Part shown: one piece after another, positions 23,101 through 32,817 of the stretch
Position numbering within the stretch: the stretch's first letter is position 1
Layout: every line of letters starts with the position of its first letter
Assembly (NCBI GenBank): GCA_900617975.1
Contig: UZAE01000052.1
Span: forward strand, 1-45,675
DNA length: 45,675 nucleotides
Origin: Rodentolepis nana
Lineage: Eukaryota; Platyhelminthes; Cestoda; Cyclophyllidea; Hymenolepididae
Reading direction: 5' to 3'
Made by a program: the position numbers and the translations under genes
Notes under the pieces: model-generated
Database searches by the model: none
Told to the model about the DNA's origin: nothing
The model's input: only the letters and a program-made list of their open reading frames with translations

Positions 23101-25685
23101 GGCAATGATCTTCAATGTTTCCTTTTTGAAATCCTATAAAACGCTATTGAAGTTCTTTGATTTTCGGAAAGGATTATATATTTCCCATATTTGTCAATAT
23201 TGAAGTCATTTATTATTAACTAGAAACCTTTGTATTTAACTAAACTACTACCTGTAACGCAAATGCTATTTGAAAGTAGTGCATCATATTTTATCAAATT
23301 AAACTTGTTTAGCAACGCAAATAATGCGCATACACACAAAATTCGATATCGTTTTAAATCTAAATTTTAACTCCATGTTTTTCAACCAAGTAAATTTTAT
23401 CACCTAAAGGAACTCAGGAACACTTTGGCGTATTAGCCCCTCAGATATGAACTCAAACCGATTGTTTGGAGACGAAACGCAGCCTCAATAGCTACCTATT
23501 AGTTACGAATGTCTTAATTTAATGTGCGTTCTGGTAACAACGAGTTCCTTTATATGATAAAGGAAATTTCGTCAATGTTATTGATCTATTTTAAGTGTAT
23601 TTTTGAGGCGGAACGAAAAACGTCGCTTCCCATTACCACATTGTCTTAGAACATCCCACTCTTTCAACTAAAACGATGTCTTTGCAAACAGCTTTGTAAC
23701 CCCGTCGCTTTAATAATTTTCCTCTGCCAAGCCTGTAGATTAATACTGACCCTTGATCAGATCTAAGGAAAGTATCGCCTTTCTGGGAGGGGGCTTAAAT
23801 CGATTCTCTACTTGGAATGGAATTCGTGCAATTTCGTACCAAGTTTCAGAGTGTATGTTTGCTGCTTACATCTACTCCTCTTCATGCCGAAATTATTTCT
23901 TCCGACTGAAAATGAATTTCGCTCTCTTGGCCATTAAGTGGGCCAAAATATCACCTTTTAGGGTTAATTTTTGATTCATTATGCCTCCTATAAATGGATA
24001 GTAAATTTATTGAAACAAATCGATACTTCGTTTAAGCTTGCTCATTGGTGTCATTCAAATATGATTGATCAAAGGGCATCAGAATGATAGGTTCATCCAT
24101 TTACTACTATAGTTCTTGGTGAATCAAAATTGCCTTAATTGCATTATGGTAAATGTTGAGATTGAATGAATACAGGTCAATGGGCTAAAAATGCATTGTG
24201 TCAAGTGCTTTTCATGGTTCTTAAAAGTTCAATATTTGTCTGTTTGGAGGAACTTGGGATGGGGATCTTGTAAGCGTTTTAGGTCTATTTTAAGTCGATT
24301 ATTTCAGCAATATGTCATGCTATTTCGTGAACTGTTTTAGCTTAACCATTGTAGATGTGAAGTAATAAATCTCTTGGTAATTATCGTTATTCTCTTCGAT
24401 TCACTGCCAAGTTTGTACATTTCTTCTGGAACCCCTTTTTTCAATAATTCAGTCAAAATCTTGGCTGTTTTAGCTAAATAACTGTAGCCCAGAATATCAT
24501 GCTACCTCGGCTACTTTAGAAGATAAAGGATATCTTACTCATTAAGTATGTTAGTCATTCAAAGTGAACGATTTTTAAATAAATTCGCATCTGCGAATAA
24601 TTTAACATTGTAAAGATCGTTTTCCACGCAAAGCGAGAAAAATTGTAATGCAATCCTTTCTCTACCTGGTATTTAAAATACTAATTTCGGAAATTTTATT
24701 TCGTCTTAATTTGGGAACTTGCTCCATACTTCCATTTGTGTTATTTTTTATGGAGAAGTATAACACAACAAGATAAGCTATAAATATAATTTCGTAAAGT
24801 CTTGATCAATTTCTTCGATTACTACTACAGTCCCTGATGGAACGGATGGTGGAGCTTAATTTAATAATAAATCGTGCTTTAGAATGTTAGTCAACGGCAT
24901 CGAGATATTTTTAGCAAATTTGAAAACATAATCTCAATCACTCAAATTGAAGTAATACTTTAAGGGATCTCCATTTAGCACAATTTTTTGTTTGTAAGTC
25001 ACCAGTTCGTTTATAAGCACACATCATGCATTGGAGCGCCAAAACCACAGATTTTTAAGCCTTCATGATAGAACTTTAGATGCTTCAAATTCGTCAAAAA
25101 CGTTGCAAATATACCGATTTCATTCATTCAAACTCGTACTTTCAGACATCTGTGAGTTTTTAATTAATCTTCTATAATATCTTATTGGTTCAATTTTCAT
25201 TAATTTCATTGAATAACATTCTATTTCACTCATCTTGCCAATTCGACAATTCAACAAATGTAATTACCTTTTTTCTAATAAATTATAAAATTTAAATTTT
25301 TCATTTTAATTTTGAATTTTAAATTGGACCAATTCGAGCTCGTTTTGTTGTTCATTTTTTAAGGGAGGAATTTTTCATTCAATGACCTTAAAAGTTGTCT
25401 ATCAATAACAAAGCGACCTGAAATGGGTAATCTACAAAATTATTTCAAATTTTTCCCAGTGAATACTTGCAGCAAAGCCAAAAGTTGAAATATCATAGAT
25501 GATGAGTCCAACTAGTCATGGGCTTAGGCTTCTGTTTTCTCTTTACCCGGCTGCGGTAGGTCGTCAAATGCATGCCTACTCTCCCTCTCTCTCGCGTTGT
25601 CGTCTCAAATCTTGCCCCCACCCCCCCCTTCTCCCTTTACTCATTCCATGCTCCTTTGTCTTTCTGGTACACTGTGGTAGGTAAG
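20194..25685 (+). other. Presumed intron (about 5.5 kb) with no recognisable LBD or pore exon
   Basis: I looked for the conserved NMDA-receptor blocks expected next: C-Y-G-x-x-I-D-L-L, W-N-G-M, the S-Y-T-A-N-L-A-A pore helix, the R-x-D-S and S2 blocks, and M4. I saw none on either strand. The region is AT-rich, with a run of twelve G (21959-21970) and an AT tract (22741-22761). A WNG at about 23814 and an IANL at about 22973 are isolated and lack the surrounding residues. Confidence 0.5.
22741..22761. repeat. Short AT microsatellite
   Basis: TATATAGATATATATATATA-type tract inside the presumed intron. Confidence 0.8.
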
Positions 25686-25870
25686 CAAGAATTGCTTCAC
25701 TGCTCGGTCAGTTAGCTCAGAGAGCACACAGCCAACACGATGCCCCTGTGGTTGATGATGAAACTGCGTCTATTACCTCCTCGATGACGAGTGAACTTTT
25801 TTTGGGCAATGAAATAGATTTCTCCTGTATTGATGAAATGAACTCTCCCCCACCTGGGTTAGCTAACTGA
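25686..25870 (+). CDS. Coding-like terminal exon of unknown product (possible last exon of the GRIN1-like gene)
   Basis: From 25686 an open frame of 60 residues runs to TGA (25868-25870). It starts RIASLLGQLAQRAHSQHDAP and ends SCIDEMNSPPPGLAN, with a Ser/Thr/acidic middle (DDETASITSSMTSELFLGNE). Composition is clearly protein-like and unlike the flanks. It is preceded by a strong pyrimidine-rich tract, with possible acceptors TAG at 25680, AAG at 25685 and AAG at 25689. Only the last two keep this frame open. Using 25685, the exon starts in phase 1, exactly what exon 8 of the receptor gene requires (G plus CA makes an Ala codon). I do not recognise the peptide. It resembles a disordered cytoplasmic tail and has no membrane segment. 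It could be the end of the receptor, of an isoform, or of an unrelated gene. Confidence 0.55.
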
Positions 25871-25990
25871 CTACCTCTAGGCACAACTTATAAAAGAGCA
25901 ATTGGATCGCATATAAGTAAATAACTCCTAATTTCTCGGGTTTATTTCAACTTAAGCATAAATTTGTAGGTGAAGTGTTAATAAAATAGC
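25871..25990 (+). other. Putative 3' UTR with AATAAA at 25980-25985
   Basis: A canonical AATAAA lies 110 nt after the TGA at 25870 in the correct orientation, supporting the view that the preceding open frame is a true terminal exon. Confidence 0.45.
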
Positions 25991-26615
25991 GCTAATTTGA
26001 AGAAGTTTTACCCTTTAAGCCTTGTGAGAATAAGTCTGTGGATTTACATCTTTTTTTGGTCTTGTACATTAATGATTTGTAGCTTCAGAATTTTCATATT
26101 TACTTTTACTTAGATCTTTCGGTGGTCAAATCAAGTTGTTTTGCCAACTTCAATCTAACGAACAAGGAACATTTGGCAATTTTTCGCTCAGCGTAAATCT
26201 ACCCTAACATATTTAGGATATGGAAAATAGCCCTAACGAAAGTTCAATTCCCCTTAAAAATAAGATTGTGGTCATTAATTGCCTTGATTCCGAAGTAATC
26301 TTAAAATTACTACAGTTCAATTCCATTGCCACGTTCCAAATGTCAGACAGCCAACATTACTTCGGTTTTAATAAAACATGGAGGAGGTTTAGCTTTCTGC
26401 TTTTTGTTAAGAACGAAAAGGAAATTGTTGCATCTAATTGGACCTCCATGTATTCTTCATGTTATTTTAACAATATTACGGAGTCACGCAGTCTAATCAA
26501 TGCGGCTTTCAACAGTTGAAAATTCACCCTTGTATAGCCTCTTTTCTTGCAGCCTTTAAGGTCTCTGGATAGGGGGTGGAGGGGGGGGGGTATATTTTCC
26601 GCAACTAGAAATCTT
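25991..26615. other. No supported gene
   Basis: AT-rich spacer. A 99-codon open frame (26220-26519, plus) starts MENSPNESSIPLKNK. It has no recognisable domain, no evident initiation context and a composition rich in Asn, Ser, Phe and Ile, so I do not call it a gene. It is followed by a run of ten G at 26581-26590. Confidence 0.4.
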
Positions 26616-26629
26616 ATATTGATGGATTC

Positions 26630-26949
26630 GGGGTGTGCGATAGACTTGCCTCCATGTGGTGCATCCTGGGCAACGTATGCTCATGCAACAAAAAAGTCTA
26701 TTAATCGGCTGTTGACTTCTGACTTCAAACTACCATCACCCCCACTGTATGTCATATTTGACTTCTTCCACAGTACTCACCTCACCTTTTTCTACCTCTG
26801 TGTCTGTCTTTTACATCTTTGAAACACTCTTCTGTCCCTCTCCCCCTCTGGACTTTTTTCGCTTTGATGTTCCTCTCCCTCTTTGAAGCCTGAAGTCAAC
26901 TAAAGGGCTAATGATAACTGTCAATATGCCTGCCATTTGATATAAATAA
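26630..26949 (+). repeat. Complete SINE-like element with 14-bp target-site duplication (copy B)
   Basis: A 320-bp copy beginning GGGGTGTGCGATAGACTTGC and ending in the A/T-rich tail GATATAAATAA. It is flanked on both sides by the perfect 14-bp direct repeat ATATTGATGGATTC (26616-26629 and 26950-26963). It is clearly alignable with copy A along its whole length (shared blocks such as ACATCTTTGAAACACTCTTC). An internal inverted repeat is present at 26712-26729 and 26882-26899 (16 of 18 positions pair). Confidence 0.92.
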
Positions 26950-27263
26950 ATATTGATGGATTCTCTTACTCCGCGGTAGACTATGCTCAAGTCAGTTAGT
27001 CAGCGATTATTCTGTTTCATGTAACTTAAAAAGAGGATACATTTTGGTAAAGTGAAATGAAATTAGGCCAATCTCATTAATAGAACCCCCAAATGCAAAT
27101 GCTGCCTAAAGGTATTATAATCTAATTAGCCTAAAAATTAACCACAAATCCCAGAACTAAATATAAGCATATAGGCTTTTCTTCAAAATAATTCTATACA
27201 ACAATCCTGCAATTCAACCAATTTTGGCAAATATGTTAATCTGTTCAAGGTTATTTATATTAC

Positions 27264-27488
27264 TTTTATAATCACAAATTGTACATTTTTGTCCTTCATC
27301 CGTGACGAAAGCTGGTTTCTCATAAGTTTGATACTTGAATCCTCTTCGAGGTTCTCTGAAGCTTCCGAAGTAATGATCGGGGCGGTGGTACCACTGACTC
27401 TCCAGAATTTTGGGATTCCATAGTGAAGAGAGGTCACATGCGTTCAAATACATCTCCTCTAGATCGCTTTTCGTTTCGGAAGGTACAG
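27264..27488 (-). CDS. Possible minus-strand exon, unknown product
   Basis: On the minus strand a 225-nt frame runs from an acceptor (GATGTTCAG, plus-strand 27489-27497) to a GTAATA donor (starting at 27263, minus). It reads VPSETKSDLEEMYLNACDLS, SLWNPKILESQWYHRPDHYF, then GSFREPRRGFKYQTYEKPAF and on to VTDEGQKCT. It is rich in Trp, Tyr, His, Pro and Arg, which is unusual for AT-rich non-coding DNA, and local G+C is raised. Two other frames across the same bases are also open, so chance openness of a G+C-richer patch cannot be excluded. It lies between two inverted SINE-like copies and could be part of an inserted element. No family was recognised. Confidence 0.3.
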
Positions 27489-27641
27489 CTGAACATCAGG
27501 AACGGAGATTTTACCATATCACACTCTGCTTTAGTCACTATAATGTGGCCTCATCCGGTATCTAGGGTGTAAAAGTTAAGGATCTCTACCACTGTCACTA
27601 TTCCTTACGACACAAGATGTTGCTCAACCTGAAAATGTAAG

Positions 27642-27792
27642 ATGAGTACTGTGGAATTTGTCGAATATGACATGCAGTGGGGTCATGGGAGATAGAAGTC
27701 AGAAGTCAACTGTCGGTTTATCGACTTTTTTTACCGTATGAGTATACTTTGCACATGTTGCATCACGTGGAGGTAAGTCTATCGCACGCTCC
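27642..27792 (-). repeat. SINE-like fragment, head half only (copy D)
   Basis: On the minus strand it starts with the family head (GTGCGATAGACTTACCTCCA) and stops at about the middle of the element (CAGTACTCAT, next to 27642). The tail half is missing, the reverse of the usual 5' truncation of retroposons, so it may be a rearranged copy. Confidence 0.85.
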
Positions 27793-30700
27793 TCGATGTT
27801 AAAATAAGGAACTATAATTTGAGATTCTAGTTATAAGGAAGTACAGTTTCGCCTGTATTTTACGCAATCACTTTTGGAACTGTTCTCCCGAAATGAGATG
27901 CGGGTTTGACTGGACCCATTTCCTCTATCTTGCTGACATTTGTCATCCATAGAGGGCTTGAGTTCCGTTCCTTTACACTATCTCTGACTGATGGGTACAA
28001 TTCATGTCATTCCCAGACACCTCAACGGTATTCGTAGTCGATATCACCATAGGAGGAGAGGAACACTTTTGTTTAAAGAATGAAAATCAGAAGCATTCAT
28101 TTTAATTTTAATGAATGTAGGAAGAACTTATATTTCTGTCCTTATCTCTCAAATAATTTCCAAAGAATGTTACAATTTCCTATTTATCTGGAAATCGAAG
28201 AATTTGTTGTTTTTGGCATTTTAGAAACATCAGAGAGGGTAAATAATGTGGGCACTCTTCCGGAAATTGCTATACATTTTTCCAAATTCCCTCTTTTCCT
28301 TTATGATTGGAGGCTCTATCGCCAGATAATCTGGAAATAATAAGCTCACAACTCCTATGGCATTTAATCCTCCCCTTCCCCCCCCCCACCCTCCCTCCCT
28401 CTTCCCACATGCATTGTTAATCTTAGACAGCCCTCATCTCTTCTCTTCTAAATAAATTGCATAGACGAAATTAAGCGGAAATTGGCGCATGTAAATGATA
28501 GCACCGGAATGTCTGCCACGTGCCGCTCCTCCATCCCAAAATTAACGCTTTCAATTGTACCTTATATAGTCCTCCCCCCCTTCCGATGTCTGATGAATTG
28601 GGGGGGGGGTGCGATAAAGTATTCTGTTTCAAATTTAATATAGAAAGGTTTTGCTGTACGCTAGATTTAACCGTTTTTGCAATATGGAAACAGGTTTGAT
28701 ACAACATCACGGCAGCGTGTTGAGATTTGTGTTCGCATTCCACGTAGTTACCTGGATGAGTTATACAATGCTAGGTGAAATGATTTGGACAAGTCTCTCA
28801 TATGTTATCATCATGGACTGCAAGGAGGCCGTTGTTTAGATAGTCTTAGTATCAGCAGTTTACACCCGGAAGATGAGCAGAATAGTCTTACGGAATAAGA
28901 AAGAGGTATTATCAACCACCAGCAACCTCAGAAAGCGCTTCTTTCTTAATTGATAACAGGCAGTCTTATTTCAATATCTATTAGTTAAGCTTGCTCTATG
29001 GAAGAAATTGGCCCCAACTATTTGATTCTGTTTTGTGTTCATTACAGATTACTTATTTCTGGCTAAAAGAATGCGAAGTCATCTTTGAATCAGTAATTCC
29101 TTCTTACTTAGCATCGAGAGCATTACAATATTTGGCCACCTTTGTTAATCTCAGGCCGAATCTCCTCTCTGTTCCCTGCAATTGATTGGGGGGGGGGGGG
29201 GGTGCGTGATGGAGGTGAGGGTGGGGGTCTGGTTTTTGTGAGAATGAAGCGGAAATGGTTGCATCTCATTGACTTGACCGGGGTGCCCGTGCACGTGTCG
29301 GGATAGAGCAGGAATAAATTATCCATTTGTACCAGGAGAGGGGAGGCCGTGAGCACCACTGACGCATTCAACGCGCAATGTCTGTCACAACCATCTCATC
29401 CGCCGTTGTTTAATTCCCTTTGATTACAATCAAGTCTTTGAAGTCTTTGTGATAGAGAAAGGAGACAAGACGGAGGTGTCTGTCAATAGGCTCACATTTG
29501 CCTACCTATATCTTAAGTAACTTTGCAGTCCCAAGAGGAAGCGTTTTGGATTTTCACTTAGTGTGTGCATTACCACCTGTCTTTGCATTTAACCCGGGGG
29601 TTGGGGGGGGGGGAGGGTTACTTCCCTTTGAAATGCCTGGTTCCCCAATGAAGTCATGTGCAGATAAATTTAGCTGAAAGTAGCTATGACGACTCTAGAA
29701 AGGTGAATGTCAAGAGAGGGAGAGGGGGAGAGAGAGGAATTAATGTAAAATCGGAGTGTTGCTGAAGATAAGAATTAATTCATGATGCTAAAGTGTGCAA
29801 GATGCATCGAGAGTGAAGTTCAAAGAGGGTAAGACTACCCCCCTTGTAAAGGCCAAAGGACGGGTTGTTCAATAGATCTTCCGAAATCTGAATGAGATGT
29901 CGTGTCATCATGGTGCAAAAAAATAGACTGCGTTCCGCTTCTGATATTTCCAAAAAGTATTTATCCTTGAACTCGTAGAAGCAACTGTTGGTTTTCTCTA
30001 TTCTTTCAGCGCACCAAGATTGAATGATAACAAAATGCTAATTTGCTGTATTGGATCACCCTCAATCGCATAAATAATGATTTGGGTACAGTTGTTAGTT
30101 CAAATAAAAATGTGAGCCTATTTAGATAACATAAGTTAAAATCCATTTTGGTATACTTAATGAACTAGCAGCAACAATAGTCAAACTTTAAGCCCTCAAC
30201 ATAATTCTAAATCACTGGAAATTTCTCATTTAGTTCGATTGCAAATTTGAAAACTTCGAACTCTTTTTCTCGGAATGAAACTTAGAAATTTGATTTTCAG
30301 AAGATTTAGCTGAGTAGAATTTTCAGGCATATAACAAATTGGTGTATAAAAAGTGTTACTTTTTTGATAAAATAAATTAGGTTGTCCTCCTTGTGGACAC
30401 CTCAAGTTTTAACCTGCTAAAGTACACACAATGAAGGAATTGAAGTTCTCATTTGTACAGGAGCGCTATCAACTTGAAGTGAGACAAGTTCTTGCATGAC
30501 TTTTAACCTAGGTACACTTTCAAATCACGGTCGGATAAAGTAGGCTCAAATCTCACGTTTTTTATTCACTTCCAATAAAGGATAAACTGGTTAACGTACT
30601 TAATCTGAAAGCACAATTAATTGAAGGTAACAACTACTTAAATGTGATTTATGAAGTCCAAACCAATATCATGTTTTTTTGTTATCATGTGGGAGTATTA

Positions 30701-31976
30701 GTAAGAAGCTAGCTAGAACATTCTAAGTAGTGAATAATCAGAGCGTCAAGAGGTTTATATAATTTTACTTCAAGAATTGTAAATTCTCATTATTTTATTT
30801 ACAAAAAAACTTTTGTATCATGAAACAGCGTCCCAATGTAAAACGACTGGGCATTCGTATCTGCTTTTTTCTTAAACTATTAGCCATTAGATTGATCTGA
30901 GTATTTGACAATGATCGTTTTAGGCCCATCCGTGTCTTCTTTTGACTTGGTTTAACCTAGCTCATGTTAACTAAGACTTTTTAACGTAGAAAAACCTCCC
31001 AACTCATGTATGAGAACAAATTTCATTATTCCCTTTTCTAAAGTTACTTATGAGGAGAAAGACCATAGTAACTGAAACCGGTAGTTTCACACTGTCAGTA
31101 GGTCTTGCTACGAAGTCCCACAATATAACCACATGCCTTTTATAAGACTCTGAGGAATGCAGAATGCAGTTTAAATTTAAAGTCTCTAGTGTGTCATTTG
31201 CATGACTTGGTGCGTGTCTCGTAATTAGGATGACAATCATGAACGAGTTGATTTCGCTGTCCTCTGTGATGCTAGACCATACTTAATGGTCTTAGCTTAC
31301 AGGTGAAGAAAAAGCAGAAATCTGTCAGCATATCCAGCGTTGGAGTCCTATGGTTAGTCACCCTTGTCTTCCCATTTTGATTGCTGCAAAGGGGTTAGAT
31401 TAGGCAAAGTGAGCCAAAACTCAATGAAACAATACTCAACAAATGGAGTTGGGTTCTATCAGATGTCAATTCGATTAGATTTCTTCTACTCTTTTGATTA
31501 AAAATTTGATATGCCATTCAATCTTTGTATTGGAGAAGGTTCATGTTGAGACCTCCTACTCTGAATGTTATTATTTTTTAAGGTTAAAATTTTCGGCTAT
31601 GTAGCGAACCAATGCATTTTTACATTCTCCACTCTTCCCTTGAATTTTCCTATGCGCCTCATATACTTTAAGTGGAAACTTGCTTTAATTAAAGAAAACC
31701 GATTGTTGTTAAATAGGCACATCCTTCACAAGCCATACGTCATAAGCTCTCAATTGCTGGCAGCTGCCTTTCCCTCTACAAATAGGCCCACTGATACCTC
31801 CACTCATGCTTGCCGCCAAACGCTAAGTCTGCATTAAAAATTTAATGTCTTTCAAATTGTTGCCGCCACTAAATGTCACACTCCCATCTAATGCCGATAA
31901 TGGCGCTTTCCCTGAGTAGAAATAGTATCACAATATTAAGAGAATTTATTTGTCTGTGTCTCCTCATAGGCTCTTT
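27793..31976. other. No supported gene; G-run rich spacer
   Basis: I see no exon here that I can defend. The stretch holds four long G or C runs (28378-28387, 28600-28609, 29188-29202, 29603-29613), a GA-rich tract (29713-29737) and a G+C-richer patch at about 29270-29400 that is open in several frames. A short protein-like segment after an acceptor at 31302 (KKKQKSVSISSVGVL or, in another frame, EICQHIQRWSPMVSHPCLPI) is too short to assign. Confidence 0.4.
29713..29737. repeat. GA-rich simple repeat
   Basis: Imperfect (GA)n/(GGGA)n tract. Confidence 0.75.
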
Positions 31977-32023
31977 TTAATAACAACTCGTAACCAACTC
32001 TGTGAATGCTATTCCAGCTTTAT

Positions 32024-32240
32024 TTAACCCTTTAATGCCCTTAAGATCGTACGGTCCTCTTTCAAAATAAGCTCGTTTGACACTAGAATAGTAACAGAAG
32101 GCGCCATTGCCGTTTGAAACATATTGAATACGTTTATAGCCTTTTCCCTGATACCACGTCAACACGTCAATCTGCTGTGAGACACGGGTGAGTGAGGTTG
32201 GGTGCATTTTTCAAAAAATAATTCGGGCGTTAAAGCCTTG
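32024..32240. mobile_element. Possible TTAA-flanked MITE (piggyBac-like ends)
   Basis: The left end reads TTAACCCTTTAATGCCCTTA (from 32024). The right end reads CGGGCGTTAAAGCCTTG (32224-32240), an imperfect inverse of the left. The approximately 215-bp interior is richer in G+C than its surroundings and contains a protein-like open frame on the minus strand (GKGYKRIQYVSNGNGAFCYY and RAYFERGPYDLKGIKGLNKA) that spans the left end. TTAA next to CCCTTT is typical of piggyBac-type ends. The right-hand TTAA is degenerate and only one copy is present, so this is tentative. Confidence 0.35.
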
Positions 32241-32504
32241 TATGCCATTCGTTAAAGGACCACCAATTGGCCTATCATTTTTCTACGACTTACTCAATAG
32301 CTCCCATCTGTCCCATAGAGAATTTGTTTAATGTAGTTCCGTTGAAAGAATTTTGAACCACTGAGAACTCCACCTTAAACAAAGTGCAGGTATACTTTAT
32401 CACTAATGTGCCATGATGTCTCTGGTTATCAGCTTACCTAATATTTAAAATCGATAATTATTATAGTCTTGATAATATTGATCAAGCCAGTTACAAAGAA
32501 ATAG

Positions 32505-32590
32505 TGCACTGGTGGCACAGTGGTCAAAAGTCAAGTTTGCGATCAGAGTAAGTCATTGCATAGGAGGGTCCCGTGTGCGTGAGGCAAAAC
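32505..32590 (+). repeat. Degenerate tRNA-like (SINE-head-like) segment
   Basis: It contains TGGCACAGTGGTCAAAAG, a good match to a tRNA A-box region. About 50 nt downstream, GGAGGGTCCCGTG sits roughly where a B box would be but does not match the GGTTCGANTCC consensus. No cloverleaf can be completed, so it is not a functional tRNA. It may be a relic of a tRNA-derived SINE. Confidence 0.3.
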
Positions 32591-32739
32591 TTTGAAAGCA
32601 GTACGGAAAATTGACCCTTTGGTCAGTTTTCATAATCGAATGTTTACATTCATTTTTCAGTAAATATAAGTTCAGGAGAAAACTCACAGCCTGAAATAAT
32701 GGGCAGTTCAAACTTCAGTATTACGAATCTATTTTCTAG

Positions 32740-32817
32740 TATGGCGTGGGTGGTTCTGCTGCTTACAAGAAATTAGATCAGCTCAACTCTTTAGCTCCTC
32801 AAGGAAACGGAACATAA
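32740..32817 (+). CDS. Possible terminal exon of an unidentified gene
   Basis: Immediately after an acceptor (TATTTTCTAG) a protein-like frame encodes YGVGGSAAYKKLDQLNSLAP then QGNGT and ends at TAA (32815-32817). An in-frame stop is part of the acceptor itself, so the frame can only be used after splicing. Composition (Gly, Ala, Lys, Asp, Gln, Pro) is unlike the surrounding AT-rich DNA. No upstream partner exon was identified with confidence and the peptide is too short to assign. It could be chance. Confidence 0.3.
   Translation, partial: YGVGGSAAYKKLDQLNSLAPQGNGT

Noticed and set aside
23753..23974. Open frame containing WNG, considered as the missing ligand-binding exon (W-N-G-M block)
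   Set aside because: Beyond W-N-G only isolated residues agree. The A-P-L-T-I and following conserved arginine context is absent and there are no suitable flanking splice sites.
26220..26519. 99-codon open frame starting MENSPNESS
   Set aside because: Single unbroken frame with no recognisable motif, no acceptor or promoter signal and no partner exons. Compatible with chance.
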